From the NCBI GenBank assembly GCA_049889095.1, contig JBLJFK010000010.1: DNA of 64,000 nucleotides; one strand, given 5' to 3'. Below the pieces are notes generated by a model that did not search any database, was not told the origin of the DNA, and saw only the letters and a list, made by a program, of their open reading frames with translations. Positions 51,483 through 61,066 of the stretch are shown here, in pieces. Position 1 is the first letter of the stretch. The number at the start of each line of letters is the position of its first letter. This DNA comes from Ewingella sp049889095 (GTDB lineage Bacteria; Pseudomonadota; Gammaproteobacteria; Enterobacterales; Enterobacteriaceae). The position numbers and the translations under genes are program-made.

Positions 51483-52778
51483 ATGAGCAAAACACACTTG
51501 ACCGAACAGAAGTTTTCCGACTTCGCCCTGCACCCGCTGGCAGTTGAAGCCCTTGAAAAGAAAGGCTTTCATTACTGTACTCCTATTCAGGCATTGGCAT
51601 TGCCAATCACGCTCGCTGGGCGTGATGTTGCAGGTCAGGCGCAAACCGGTACCGGCAAGACGCTGGCTTTTCTAGCGTCTACTTTCCATTATCTGCTTTC
51701 TAACCCTGCCGCTGAGGGTCGTCAGATCAATCAACCGCGTGCTTTAATCATGGCACCAACGCGCGAACTGGCGGTACAAATTCATTCAGATGCTGAAGCA
51801 TTGTCTGAATCAACCGGGCTGAAGCTAGGCTTAGCTTACGGCGGTGACGGCTATGACAAACAGCTGAAAGTGCTGGAAAGTGGCGTTGATATTCTCATCG
51901 GCACAACCGGCCGTCTGATTGACTACGCTAAACAAAATTATATTGATCTGGGTGCAATCCAGGTTGTTGTCCTCGACGAAGCCGACCGCATGTTTGATCT
52001 CGGCTTTATTAAAGATATCCGCTGGATATTCCGCCGCATGCCGCCAGCGACTCAGCGCCTTAATATGCTGTTCTCCGCAACCCTCTCTTACCGTGTAAAA
52101 GAGCTGGCTTTCGAAAACATGAACAACGCCGAGTCGATTGAAATCGAACCGGAACAAAAAACGGGTCACCGCATTCAGGAAGAGCTGTTCTACCCTTCAA
52201 ACGAAGAGAAAATGCGCCTGTTGCAAACGCTGATTGAAGAAGAGTGGCCGGACCGTTGCATCATTTTCGCCAACACTAAACACCGCTGTGAAGACGTCTG
52301 GGGCCATCTGGCTGCTGATGGTCACCGTGTCGGTTTGCTGACCGGCGATGTGCCGCAGAAAAAACGTCTGCGCGTGCTGGAAGACTTTACGAAAGGTGTA
52401 CTGGATATTTTGGTTGCCACCGATGTTGCAGCACGTGGCTTGCACATTCCTGCGGTAACTCACGTATTCAACTATGACTTGCCTGACGACTGTGAAGATT
52501 ACGTTCATCGTATTGGCCGAACTGGCCGTGCTGGTTTAAGTGGCCACTCCATCAGCCTGGCTTGTGAAGAGTACGCGTTGAACTTAACCGCGATTGAAAC
52601 CTATACAGGCCATAGCATTCCGGTTAGCCGATACAACAGCGATGCTTTGCTCGAAGACTTGCCTGCGCCAAAACGTCTGGCACGAGCCCGCAGCGGCAGC
52701 GGCCCACGCCGTAATGGCAATTCGTCATCGCGTCGCAGCAGCAGTGCACCGCGCAGCAACCGTAAGCGTCCGGGCTGA
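51483..52778 (+). CDS. rhlB: DEAD-box RNA helicase RhlB of the degradosome
   Basis: A 431-residue helicase. The Q motif Y-C-T-P-I-Q-A is near residue 37, followed by Walker A A-Q-T-G-T-G-K-T, D-E-A-D-R, S-A-T and H-R-I-G-R-T-G-R. The tail is rich in Arg and Ser (about 395-431), about ten residues longer than in E. coli. It works with RNase E and PNPase in mRNA decay. Its stop is four bases before gppA. Confidence 0.96.
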   Translation: MSKTHLTEQKFSDFALHPLAVEALEKKGFHYCTPIQALALPITLAGRDVAGQAQTGTGKTLAFLASTFHYLLSNPAAEGRQINQPRALIMAPTRELAVQIHSDAEALSESTGLKLGLAYGGDGYDKQLKVLESGVDILIGTTGRLIDYAKQNYIDLGAIQVVVLDEADRMFDLGFIKDIRWIFRRMPPATQRLNMLFSATLSYRVKELAFENMNNAESIEIEPEQKTGHRIQEELFYPSNEEKMRLLQTLIEEEWPDRCIIFANTKHRCEDVWGHLAADGHRVGLLTGDVPQKKRLRVLEDFTKGVLDILVATDVAARGLHIPAVTHVFNYDLPDDCEDYVHRIGRTGRAGLSGHSISLACEEYALNLTAIETYTGHSIPVSRYNSDALLEDLPAPKRLARARSGSGPRRNGNSSSRRSSSAPRSNRKRPG

Positions 52779-52782
52779 TACT

Positions 52783-54279
52783 ATGCTGAGCTCCACCTCA
52801 CTTTATGCAGCGATAGATCTAGGCTCGAACAGCTTTCATATGCTGGTTGTCCGTGAGGTGGCCGGCAGTATTCAGACGCTGGCGAGAATCAAACGCAAAG
52901 TACGCCTGGCGGCAGGTTTGGATCAAAACAACCTGCTTTCTCAGGAGGCCATGCAACGGGGTTGGCAGTGCCTGAGGCTGTTTTCGGAACGTCTGCAAGA
53001 TATTCCGCGGGAACAAATTCGAGTGGTGGCAACCGCTACGCTACGCCTGGCGAGTAATGCCGATGAGTTTCTGCAAAAAGCGCAGGAAATTCTTGGCTGT
53101 CCGGTACAGGTAATCGCTGGTGAAGAGGAAGCACGCTTGATTTATCACGGCGTTGCCCACACAACCGGCGGCCCGGATAAACGTTTAGTCGTCGATATTG
53201 GCGGCGGCAGTACGGAGTTAGTTACCGGTGTTGGCGCTCAGGCCACCACGCTTATCAGCTTATCGATGGGTTGTGTGACTTGGCTGGAACGTTATTTTGG
53301 CGACCGTGATCTGGGCAAAGATAATTTTGACCATGCTGAACAAGCCGCGTTCGAGATGATAACGGCAGTAGCGCCTGCGTTGCTGGAAAACGGCTGGGAA
53401 ATCTGCGTTGGGGCTTCCGGCACGGTACAGGCTCTGCAGGAGATAATGGTTGCTCAGGGTATGGATGAGCGAATTACTCTCGCTAAATTGCAACAGTTGA
53501 AACAACGTGCAATTCAGTGCGGAAAACTGGAAGAGCTCGAGATTGAAGGGCTAACGCTAGAGCGTGCGCTGGTTTTTCCAAGCGGCCTTTCTATACTGAT
53601 CGCCATTTTTAAAGCCCTGAATATCGAAATGATGACCCTTGCGGGCGGTGCGTTACGTGAAGGCCTGGTATATGGCATGCTGCATTTGCCGATTGAACAG
53701 GATATACGCCAGCGCACACTGCGTAATTTACAGCGCCGTTATTTGCTCGACAGCGAACAAGCGTCCCGCGTGGCGCAACTGGCAGAGAATTTCTCACAGC
53801 AGGTCTCGAACCAGTGGCAGCTTGATGCGCGGGCCAGGGAATTGCTGAGCAGTACCTGTCTGATCCACGAAATTGGCCTCAGCGTGGACTTCAAGCAGGC
53901 ATCTCACCATGCCGCTTATCTGATTCGCCATCTGGATTTGCCTGGTTTTACCCCGGCGCAGAAAAAACTGTTGGCCACGCTTTTGCAGAACCAGACCAAT
54001 GCACTCGATCTGCCTTTGCTGAGTCAGCAAAATGCCGTCCCGCCACGTCAGGCGCAACGCTTATGCCGTATTCTGCGGCTGGCGATTATTTTTGCCAGCC
54101 GTCGCCGGGATGACACGCTGCCAGCGGTTCGCCTACGCGCTAATGAGGACGACCTAAATGTGATTGTTCCTCATGGCTGGCTGGAACAGCATCCACTGCG
54201 TGCAGAAGAGTTGGATCAAGAAAGTCACTGGCAAAGTTACGCCCACTGGCCGCTTTATATCGAAGAGAGCGGTAAATAA
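52783..54279 (+). CDS. gppA: Guanosine pentaphosphate phosphohydrolase GppA
   Basis: A 498-residue enzyme of the Ppx/GppA family that turns pppGpp into ppGpp. It has an actin-like ATPase fold with A-I-D-L-G-S-N-S-F-H near residue 10 and D-I-G-G-G-S-T-E near 142, followed by a helical HD-like C-terminal part. I chose the ATG at 52783, four bases after rhlB. A much longer open frame begins inside rhlB and is an overlap artefact. Confidence 0.95.
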   Translation: MLSSTSLYAAIDLGSNSFHMLVVREVAGSIQTLARIKRKVRLAAGLDQNNLLSQEAMQRGWQCLRLFSERLQDIPREQIRVVATATLRLASNADEFLQKAQEILGCPVQVIAGEEEARLIYHGVAHTTGGPDKRLVVDIGGGSTELVTGVGAQATTLISLSMGCVTWLERYFGDRDLGKDNFDHAEQAAFEMITAVAPALLENGWEICVGASGTVQALQEIMVAQGMDERITLAKLQQLKQRAIQCGKLEELEIEGLTLERALVFPSGLSILIAIFKALNIEMMTLAGGALREGLVYGMLHLPIEQDIRQRTLRNLQRRYLLDSEQASRVAQLAENFSQQVSNQWQLDARARELLSSTCLIHEIGLSVDFKQASHHAAYLIRHLDLPGFTPAQKKLLATLLQNQTNALDLPLLSQQNAVPPRQAQRLCRILRLAIIFASRRRDDTLPAVRLRANEDDLNVIVPHGWLEQHPLRAEELDQESHWQSYAHWPLYIEESGK

Positions 54280-54310
54280 GCAACGTATCCGTTCATTTCT
54301 AAAAAGCATC

Positions 54311-54337
54311 AGGGCGACAGCAATGTTGCCTTTTTTT
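54311..54337 (+). terminator. Terminator downstream of gppA
   Basis: The stem GGCGAC/GTTGCC (one G-U pair) with a six-base loop is followed by seven T on the plus strand, in the gap between gppA and the convergent rep gene. Confidence 0.72.
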
Positions 54338-54351
54338 ACAAACGTTACTCG

Positions 54352-56370
54352 CTATTTTTTGGCTTTTGCCAGCTGTTCGCGGATCTTCTCCAGATGACTC
54401 TGCCCTTTGACCATTCTTTCCTGCGCGCTAACGACTTTGCGCTCCGTTTCCCATTCCAGGTCATCCTGCGGCAACTCCATCAGGAAGCGGCTCGGTTCCG
54501 GGCGGAGCAATTCACCGTACTGACGCCTTTCGCGGCAAAGCGTGAAGAACAGCTCCTTCTGGGCACGCGTGATGCCTACATAAGCCAAGCGACGCTCTTC
54601 ATCGACGTTATCTTCGTCAATGCTGCTCTGATGTGGCAGCAAGCCCTCTTCCATACCAACCAAAAATACATAGGGGAACTCAAGTCCTTTAGAAGCATGC
54701 AGGGTCATCAATTGGACCTGATCCAGCTCCTCATCATTCTCACCACGTTCCATCATGTCGCGCAGCGTAAAGCGTGTTACCACTTGGGTCAGCGTCATCG
54801 GCTCGTCAAGGTCGGTGCCCTCGAGCATTTCGGTCATCCAACTAAAGAGCTGGTTGACGTTTTTCATGCGCATTTCGGCGGCTTTTGGGCTGGGAGACGT
54901 TTCAAACAACCAGCTCTCGTAATCCACACCATGAATCAAATCACGCACCGCCGCTACCGGTTCCCGCTCAACACGCTCGGCAATGCCGCCCATCCAGTGT
55001 GTAAAACGTTGCAGCGATTCAAGACCGCGCCCCGTAAGAAACTGGCTCAGGCCGAAGTCAGAACTGGCTTTAAACAGGCCTTTGTTGCGTTGATTCGCCC
55101 ACTCACCCAATTTCTGTAACGTAGCGGCACCAATCTCACGGCGCGGAGTATTGACTATACGCAGAAAAGCGCTGTCATCGTCCGGGTTCGTCAGCACGCG
55201 CAAGTACGCCAGCAGGTCTTTGATTTCCGGTCGTGAGAAGAACGACGTCCCGCCAGAGATGCGATACGGAATACGGTTTTGCATCAGCATTTTTTCAAAC
55301 AGGCGCGACTGATGATTGCCTCGATATAAAATCGCGTAGTCACCGTAGTTGGTTTTATTCATAAAGTGATGGGCAATCAGTTCACCCACCACCCGTTCAG
55401 CCTCGTGATCTTCGTTATTGGCAGTGATCACTTTGAGCGCCTCGCCATAGCCTAGTTCGGAAAACAGCCGCTTTTCGAACACGTGCGGATTATTGGCGAT
55501 TAAAATGTTAGCCGCTTTGAGGATACGCTGGGAAGAGCGATAATTTTGCTCCAGTTTGATCACCTGCAGGGCAGGAAAGTCCTCTTTCAGCAACACCAGA
55601 TTCTGGGGCCTCGCACCACGCCAGGAGTATATCGACTGATCATCATCCCCAACGACCGTGAAACGCGCGCGGTTACCCACCAGCAGCTTCACCATCGTGT
55701 ATTGGCTGGTGTTAGTGTCCTGATATTCATCCACCAGCAGATAGCGCAGTTTATTCTGCCAACGCTCGCGGACTTCTTCGTTACGCTGCAGTAATAACGT
55801 TGGCAACAGAATCAGGTCATCGAAATCGAGAATGTTACAAGCGCGCATATGGTCGTGATACAAGCGATAGCAATGCGCGAAGGTCTTGTCACGCTCGGAA
55901 CGCGCCATATTGGCGGCGGCAGACGGATCAATCAGATCATTTTTCCAATTAGAGATCGTCGAGATCAACTGCTGCAAAAGCGTCTTGTCCTCTTCCAGCC
56001 AGGTTTCACTCAGCTCTTTCAACAGCGCCAGCTGGTCCTGGTCATCAAACAAGGAGAAGTTGGACTTCATGCCTAGCGCCACATACTCCTTCTTAATGAT
56101 TTCCAGGCCCAGAGTATGGAAAGTAGAAATCAACAGTCCGCGCGCCTCTTTACGGCCCAGGGTTTGCGCCACACGCTCTTTCATCTCGCGCGCGGCCTTA
56201 TTCGTAAACGTCACGGCGGCAATATGGCGCGCCTGATAACCGCATTGGCGAATCAAGTGTGCGATTTTATTGGTAATGACCCTGGTCTTGCCTGATCCGG
56301 CACCGGCCAGAACCAGACAGGGCCCGGTAACAAATTCAACAGCGTGTTGTTGGCTGGGGTTTAATCGCAT
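54352..56370 (-). CDS. rep: ATP-dependent DNA helicase Rep
   Basis: A 672-residue superfamily 1A helicase that clears proteins ahead of the replication fork. Walker A G-A-G-S-G-K-T-R is near residue 25, V-D-E-Y-Q-D near 215, then G-D-D-D-Q-S-I-Y-S-W-R-G-A and V-G-I-T-R-A. It is distinguished from UvrD by the start M-R-L-N-P-S-Q-Q-H-A and by the C-terminal tail rich in Lys. I chose the ATG at 56370; an upstream open stretch to 56499 is not family-like. Confidence 0.96.
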   Translation of the reverse strand: MRLNPSQQHAVEFVTGPCLVLAGAGSGKTRVITNKIAHLIRQCGYQARHIAAVTFTNKAAREMKERVAQTLGRKEARGLLISTFHTLGLEIIKKEYVALGMKSNFSLFDDQDQLALLKELSETWLEEDKTLLQQLISTISNWKNDLIDPSAAANMARSERDKTFAHCYRLYHDHMRACNILDFDDLILLPTLLLQRNEEVRERWQNKLRYLLVDEYQDTNTSQYTMVKLLVGNRARFTVVGDDDQSIYSWRGARPQNLVLLKEDFPALQVIKLEQNYRSSQRILKAANILIANNPHVFEKRLFSELGYGEALKVITANNEDHEAERVVGELIAHHFMNKTNYGDYAILYRGNHQSRLFEKMLMQNRIPYRISGGTSFFSRPEIKDLLAYLRVLTNPDDDSAFLRIVNTPRREIGAATLQKLGEWANQRNKGLFKASSDFGLSQFLTGRGLESLQRFTHWMGGIAERVEREPVAAVRDLIHGVDYESWLFETSPSPKAAEMRMKNVNQLFSWMTEMLEGTDLDEPMTLTQVVTRFTLRDMMERGENDEELDQVQLMTLHASKGLEFPYVFLVGMEEGLLPHQSSIDEDNVDEERRLAYVGITRAQKELFFTLCRERRQYGELLRPEPSRFLMELPQDDLEWETERKVVSAQERMVKGQSHLEKIREQLAKAKK

Positions 56371-56545
56371 GGCGTATTTTTGCTCACTTGATGGACAAGG
56401 ACGGCGATTGTAGCAGAAAGCAGAGGCGAGATTGACAGGCTTTACGGCGCATTTTGTTATGGTTGGAATGCATGCCGGAGTCCACATGCGCAGTTGCAAA
56501 TGTTACATTACGCCACTGGAACATCTCTCGAGAAAAGGTCTTATC

Positions 56546-56827
56546 ATGGCAAAAACTGCAGCAGCATTGCATATCCTGGTTAAGGAAGAAGCCCAGGCTC
56601 AGGAAATCATGACTCTGTTGAAAAACGGTGGCGATTTCGAAAAGCTGGCGAAGAAACACTCCACCTGCCCTTCTGGTAAAAAAGGCGGTCATTTAGGCGA
56701 ATTCAAGCAAGGCGCAATGGTTCCTGCTTTCGATAAAGTGGTGTTTTCCGCTCCGCTGATCGAGCCACAAGGCCCACTGCACACCCAGTTTGGTTACCAC
56801 ATCATCAAAGTACTGTATCGCAACTAA
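56546..56827 (+). CDS. ppiC: Parvulin peptidyl-prolyl isomerase PpiC
   Basis: A 93-residue single-domain cytosolic parvulin. The start A-K-T-A-A-A-L-H-I-L-V-K holds the catalytic His, and the S-..-C-P-S-G-K-K-G-G-H-L-G and Q-F-G-Y-H-I-I blocks complete the site. I chose the ATG at 56546, with an AAAGG ribosome site. It is divergent from rep and converges with ilvC, as in E. coli. Confidence 0.95.
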   Translation: MAKTAAALHILVKEEAQAQEIMTLLKNGGDFEKLAKKHSTCPSGKKGGHLGEFKQGAMVPAFDKVVFSAPLIEPQGPLHTQFGYHIIKVLYRN

Positions 56828-56856
56828 GTTTCGTTGTGACGTAGTAGCAGTAAAAG

Positions 56857-56892
56857 AAAGGGCACCGCATTTTCATGCAGTGCCCTTTTTTA
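56857..56892. terminator. Bidirectional terminator between ppiC and ilvC
   Basis: The sequence AAAGGGCACCGCAT, a short loop and ATGCAGTGCCCTTTTTT form a long hairpin with one mismatch, flanked by A- and T-runs. It ends the two convergent genes. Confidence 0.88.
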
Positions 56893-56919
56893 TCTATTTC
56901 TCTATGCCGTCAGCAGATA

Positions 56920-58395
56920 TCAGCTGGCAACCGCGATACGTTTCATATCAGTCATATAGCCGCGTAACTTATGGCCTACCGCTTCGATTGGATGGTTGCG
57001 GATAGCTTCGTTAACATCGCGCAGTTGCGCGTTATCAACGTGGGTGCCTGCCACAGATTTACCCAAGTCACCGGCCTGCAACTGAGTCATGAACTCTTTC
57101 AATAAAGGTACTGCCGCGTTGGCAAACAGGTAGTTACCGTATTCTGCGGTATCAGAGATAACCACATTCATTTCATACAGACGTTTACGGGCCACGGTGT
57201 TAGCGATCAGCGGCAGCTCGTGCAGTGATTCGTAGTAGGCCGACTCTGCAATGATACCTGAGTCAACCATGGTTTCGAATGCCAGTTCAACACCGGCTTT
57301 CACCATTGCGATCATCAGAACACCGTGGTCGAAATATTCCTGCTCAGAAATTTTACCGTCGAATTGTGGTGCGTTCTCGAACGCGGATGCGCCAGTGTCT
57401 TCACGCCAGGTCAGCAGATTTTTATCATCGTTCGCCCAGTCAGCCATCATGCCGCTGGAGAATTCGCCGGAGATGATGTCATCCATGTGTTTTTGGAACA
57501 GCGGCGCCATGATCTCTTTCAGTTGCTCGGATAAAGCATAAGCACGCAGTTTTGCTGGGTTAGACAGACGATCCATCATCAACGTGATGCCACCTTGCTT
57601 CAGCGCTTCGGTGATGGTTTCCCAGCCGAACTGCAGCAGTTTTTCGGCATAGGCTTCATCAACGCCGTCAGCCACTAATTTGTCGAAGCACAACAGAGAA
57701 CCAGCCTGCAACATACCGCACAGAATAGTCTGCTCGCCCATCAGATCAGATTTAACTTCAGCCACGAAGGAAGATTGCAGAACGCCGGCACGGTGGCCAC
57801 CGGTAGCCGCAGCCCAGGCTTTAGCAATCGCCATGCCTTCGCCTTTTGGATCGTTTTCCGGGTGAACCGCGATCAACGTTGGAACGCCGAAACCACGTTT
57901 GTATTCTTCACGAACTTCAGTGCCTGGACATTTCGGTGCAACCATCACCACGGTGATGTCTTTACGGATTTGCTCGCCCACTTCAACGATGTTGAAGCCG
58001 TGTGAGTAACCCAAGGTCGCGCCATCTTTCATCAGAGGCTGAACCGCTTTAACCACAGCGCTGTGCTGTTTGTCCGGCGTCAGGTTAACCACCAGGTCAG
58101 CCTGCGGGATTAGTTCTTCATAGGTGCCAACTTTGAAGCCGTTTTCGGTCGCTTTGCGCCATGAAGCACGCTTCTCAGCAATCGCTTCTGCACGCAGGGT
58201 GTATGACACATCCAGGCCGGAATCTCGCATGTTCAGACCCTGGTTCAAACCTTGTGCGCCACAGCCCACAATCACCACTTTTTTACCTTTGAGGTAGCTG
58301 GCTTCGTCAGCGAATTCGTCGCGACCCATGAAGCGGCATTTGCCCAGTTGTGCCAGCTGCTGACGCAGGTTGAGTGTGTTGAAATAGTTAGCCAT
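56920..58395 (-). CDS. ilvC: Ketol-acid reductoisomerase IlvC
   Basis: A 491-residue class II enzyme that converts acetolactate or acetohydroxybutyrate to the dihydroxy acids of valine and isoleucine synthesis. The NADPH fold V-G-C-G-A-Q-G-L-N is near residue 45. It has the duplicated C-terminal helical domain of the long enterobacterial form, with the metal ligands in the D-L-M-G-E-Q region. It is divergent from its activator gene ilvY, and its leader holds two palindromes that may be IlvY operators. Confidence 0.97.
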   Translation of the reverse strand: MANYFNTLNLRQQLAQLGKCRFMGRDEFADEASYLKGKKVVIVGCGAQGLNQGLNMRDSGLDVSYTLRAEAIAEKRASWRKATENGFKVGTYEELIPQADLVVNLTPDKQHSAVVKAVQPLMKDGATLGYSHGFNIVEVGEQIRKDITVVMVAPKCPGTEVREEYKRGFGVPTLIAVHPENDPKGEGMAIAKAWAAATGGHRAGVLQSSFVAEVKSDLMGEQTILCGMLQAGSLLCFDKLVADGVDEAYAEKLLQFGWETITEALKQGGITLMMDRLSNPAKLRAYALSEQLKEIMAPLFQKHMDDIISGEFSSGMMADWANDDKNLLTWREDTGASAFENAPQFDGKISEQEYFDHGVLMIAMVKAGVELAFETMVDSGIIAESAYYESLHELPLIANTVARKRLYEMNVVISDTAEYGNYLFANAAVPLLKEFMTQLQAGDLGKSVAGTHVDNAQLRDVNEAIRNHPIEAVGHKLRGYMTDMKRIAVAS

Positions 58396-58437
58396 GTCTT
58401 GCTCCGTTCTGTCGAGGTAAGTGCTGTTATTTTTTGT

Positions 58438-58457
58438 TTCACCGGTGAGCCGGTGAA
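58438..58457 (-). repeat. Hairpin in the ilvC leader
   Basis: A perfect eight-base stem TTCACCGG/CCGGTGAA with a four-base loop lies about 45 bases upstream of ilvC, probably in its transcribed leader. It has no T-run, so it is not a terminator. Confidence 0.45.
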
Positions 58458-58472
58458 CACCGTTAATTCACT

Positions 58473-58490
58473 ATATGTCATGCGACATAT
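58473..58490. promoter_or_regulatory. Palindrome 1 in the ilvY-ilvC gap (possible IlvY operator)
   Basis: ATATGTC-ATGC-GACATAT is a perfect inverted repeat. In E. coli IlvY binds tandem operators in this gap and activates ilvC when its substrate is present. The assignment is by position only. Confidence 0.45.
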
Positions 58491-58520
58491 TGCTTAAATT
58501 GATATATTAAGAAGATGACG

Positions 58521-58535
58521 TTGCAGAATCTGCAA
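58521..58535. promoter_or_regulatory. Palindrome 2 in the ilvY-ilvC gap (possible IlvY operator)
   Basis: TTGCAGA-A-TCTGCAA is a perfect inverted repeat of the size that LysR-type regulators bind, close to the ilvY start. It would suit autoregulation of ilvY plus activation of ilvC. Confidence 0.5.
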
Positions 58536-58581
58536 TAATCTTGTTTTGTCATCTGTGAAACCAAAGAGCCGGATAATCTTT

Positions 58582-59463
58582 ATGGACCTACGCGATCTGA
58601 AACTGTTCCTGCATCTGGCTGAAAGTCGCCATTTCGGCCGATCCTCCAAGGCTATGCATGTTAGCCCATCCACACTTTCACGCCAGATTCAACGGCTGGA
58701 AGAGGAGCTTGGCCAGCCATTATTTCAGCGTGACAACCGCACCGTACAGCTGACCAGTGCGGGCGAACAGTTACGAAACTTTGCTCAACAAACGTTACTG
58801 CAATATCAGCAGCTATGCCATTCGCTTGGCCAGCATGGTCCGACACTCAGTGGCGAACTGCGGCTGTTCTGTTCCGTCACCGCCGCGTATAGCCATCTGC
58901 CGCCGATACTCGACCGCTTCCGTGCGCAGCATCCACTGGTAGAGATCAAACTGACGACCGGCGATGCAGCCGATGCGGTTGAAAAAGTGCAATCGGCCGA
59001 AGCCGATTTAGGCATTGCCGGCCATCCGGAAACCTTGCCCTCCAGCGTCGACTTCACCAAAATCGGCGAAATTCCGATGATTCTGATCGCGCCTTCACTG
59101 CCCTGCGCCGTGCGCAATCAAATTAGTGAAGCAGCGCCAGACTGGTCACAAATCCCGTTTATCCTGCCGGAACATGGCCCGGCGCGAAAACGTATCGACA
59201 TCTGGTTCAAGCGTAACCGCCTGACCAACCCACTGATTTACGCCACCGTTTCCGGCCACGAAGCCATTGTCTCGATGGTGGCGCTCGGTTGCGGCATCGC
59301 TTTACTGCCTGACGTAGTGCTGGAGAATAGCCCGGAACCGGTACGTAACCGAATCACAGTACTCGACAACGTGACGCTCGGTGCGCCGCTGGAACTCGGC
59401 GTGTGCGTGCAGAAAAAACGGCTGAATGAACCGCTGATCGATGCTTTTTGGCAGCTTCTGTAG
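58582..59463 (+). CDS. ilvY: LysR-type activator IlvY
   Basis: A 293-residue regulator. The N-terminal winged helix (D-L-K-L-F-L-H-L-A-E-S... S-P-S-T-L-S-R-Q-I) is followed by the periplasmic-binding-protein-like effector domain. E. coli IlvY activates ilvC in response to acetolactate or acetohydroxybutyrate. I chose the ATG at 58582 (M-D-L-R-D-L); a TTG twelve codons earlier is open. It converges with ilvA. Confidence 0.94.
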   Translation: MDLRDLKLFLHLAESRHFGRSSKAMHVSPSTLSRQIQRLEEELGQPLFQRDNRTVQLTSAGEQLRNFAQQTLLQYQQLCHSLGQHGPTLSGELRLFCSVTAAYSHLPPILDRFRAQHPLVEIKLTTGDAADAVEKVQSAEADLGIAGHPETLPSSVDFTKIGEIPMILIAPSLPCAVRNQISEAAPDWSQIPFILPEHGPARKRIDIWFKRNRLTNPLIYATVSGHEAIVSMVALGCGIALLPDVVLENSPEPVRNRITVLDNVTLGAPLELGVCVQKKRLNEPLIDAFWQLL

Positions 59464-59480
59464 CTCGAAGTATGAAAGGT

Positions 59481-59513
59481 AAAACGGGACACATTTTAAG
59501 TGTGTCCCGTTTG
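59481..59513. terminator. Bidirectional terminator between ilvY and ilvA
   Basis: AAACGGGACACA pairs with TGTGTCCCGTTT almost perfectly around a short loop. It lies in the 52-base gap between the two convergent genes. Confidence 0.88.
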
Positions 59514-59515
59514 GT

Positions 59516-61060
59516 TTAACCCGCCAGGAAGAAGCGGAAAGCAGGATTATCACTTTCGTTGTGGAAGTCAAAGCCCAGCGTAGAAAGATTTTGCTCGAAC
59601 TCCGGTTCCTGGTCAGTCAGCTCAAACGCCGCCAGTACGCGGCCAAAATCAGTGCCGTGGCTGCGGTAGTGGAACAGTGAAATGTTCCAGTGCGTCCCCA
59701 GCGTGTGCAAAAATTTCAGCAATGCGCCCGGCGATTCAGGAAATTCAAAGCTGTACAACCTTTCACGTAACGGTTTACTCGGACGCCCGCCAACCATATA
59801 GCGCACATGCAGTTTGGCCATTTCGTCGTCGGACAAATCCACTACTTCATAGCCACCATTATACAATTCATCAATGATCTCTTTGCGCTCGGCGTGACCA
59901 CGCGTCAGACGTACACCGACAAAAATGCAGGCGTTTTTGTCGTCGGCATAGCGGTAGTTGAACTCCGTCACCGAACGTCCGCCAAGCAGCTGGCAAAATG
60001 TCAGAAAGCTGCCTTTTTCCTCAGGGATCGTCACCGCCAGCAGGGCTTCGCGCTGCTCGCCCAACTCGCAACGCTCTGAAACATAACGCAGTCCGTGAAA
60101 ATTAACGTTAGCGCCGGATAAGACATGCGCCAGACGTTCACCCTGAATGTTGTGTTGCTGCACATATTTCTTCAATCCGGCCAGCGCCAATGCTCCGGAA
60201 GGCTCAGCAATCGCCCGCACATCTTCAAACAGATCTTTCACCGCTGCGCAAATAGCATCGCTGTCGACGGTTATCACGTCATCAAGGTATTCGCGGCACA
60301 AACGGAAGGTTTCGTTACCAATGCGTTTAACCGCCACGCCTTCGGCAAACAACCCAACACGCGCCAGATCAACAGGTTCACCGGCATCCAGCGCCGCTCG
60401 CAGACAGGCCGAATCCTCAGCTTCTACGCCGATCACCTGAATCTGCGGCATCAGTTGTTTAATCAAAACCGCCACGCCCGCCGCCAAACCGCCACCACCG
60501 ACCGGCACAAATACCCGGTCCAGATGTGCGTCCTGCTGCAACAGTTCCATCGCCAGCGTGCCCTGACCGGCGATCACCGCAGGATGGTCAAAGGGCGGCA
60601 CGAAGGTCATGCCTTGCTGGTGAGAAAGCTCGATGGCTTTGCCTTTGGCTTCGTCGAAATTCGCACCATACAATAGGACTTCGCCACCAAAGTGACGCAC
60701 AGCATCGACTTTGATATCGGCGGTAGCAACCGGCATGACGATCAGCGATCGTATGCCTTTTTTGGTGGCTGACAAGGCCACGCCTTGCGCATGATTACCG
60801 GCTGACGCAGTGATGACACCGCGTGTGGCCTGTTCTTCGCTAAGGCTGGCAATCATTGAGTAAGCACCGCGCAGCTTGAAACTGTGTACCGGCTGACGAT
60901 CTTCACGTTTCACCAACACGGTATTGCCGAGCCGGGTTGAGATTTTTTCCATCACCTGTAAAGGCGTGACTTGTGCCACTTCATAAACCGGCGCACGCAA
61001 TACGGCACGGAGATATTCCGCACCACACGGCTGGTCGGGTAGAGGTTGAGATACCGCCAT
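59516..61060 (-). CDS. ilvA: Biosynthetic threonine dehydratase IlvA
   Basis: A 514-residue PLP enzyme that makes 2-oxobutanoate from threonine, the first step to isoleucine. The PLP Lys lies in S-F-K-L-R-G-A-Y near residue 62, and the G-G-G-G-L loop near 188. Two C-terminal ACT-like domains (about 330-510) give feedback inhibition by isoleucine. It is the last gene of the ilvMEDA string, six bases after ilvD. Confidence 0.97.
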   Translation of the reverse strand: MAVSQPLPDQPCGAEYLRAVLRAPVYEVAQVTPLQVMEKISTRLGNTVLVKREDRQPVHSFKLRGAYSMIASLSEEQATRGVITASAGNHAQGVALSATKKGIRSLIVMPVATADIKVDAVRHFGGEVLLYGANFDEAKGKAIELSHQQGMTFVPPFDHPAVIAGQGTLAMELLQQDAHLDRVFVPVGGGGLAAGVAVLIKQLMPQIQVIGVEAEDSACLRAALDAGEPVDLARVGLFAEGVAVKRIGNETFRLCREYLDDVITVDSDAICAAVKDLFEDVRAIAEPSGALALAGLKKYVQQHNIQGERLAHVLSGANVNFHGLRYVSERCELGEQREALLAVTIPEEKGSFLTFCQLLGGRSVTEFNYRYADDKNACIFVGVRLTRGHAERKEIIDELYNGGYEVVDLSDDEMAKLHVRYMVGGRPSKPLRERLYSFEFPESPGALLKFLHTLGTHWNISLFHYRSHGTDFGRVLAAFELTDQEPEFEQNLSTLGFDFHNESDNPAFRFFLAG

Positions 61061-61066
61061 GAGCCT

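Noticed and set aside
54394..55119. 241-codon plus-strand frame
   Set aside because: Antisense to rep, with no ribosome site and no family features.
60125..60676. 183-codon plus-strand frame
   Set aside because: Antisense to ilvA, which is intact and conserved.
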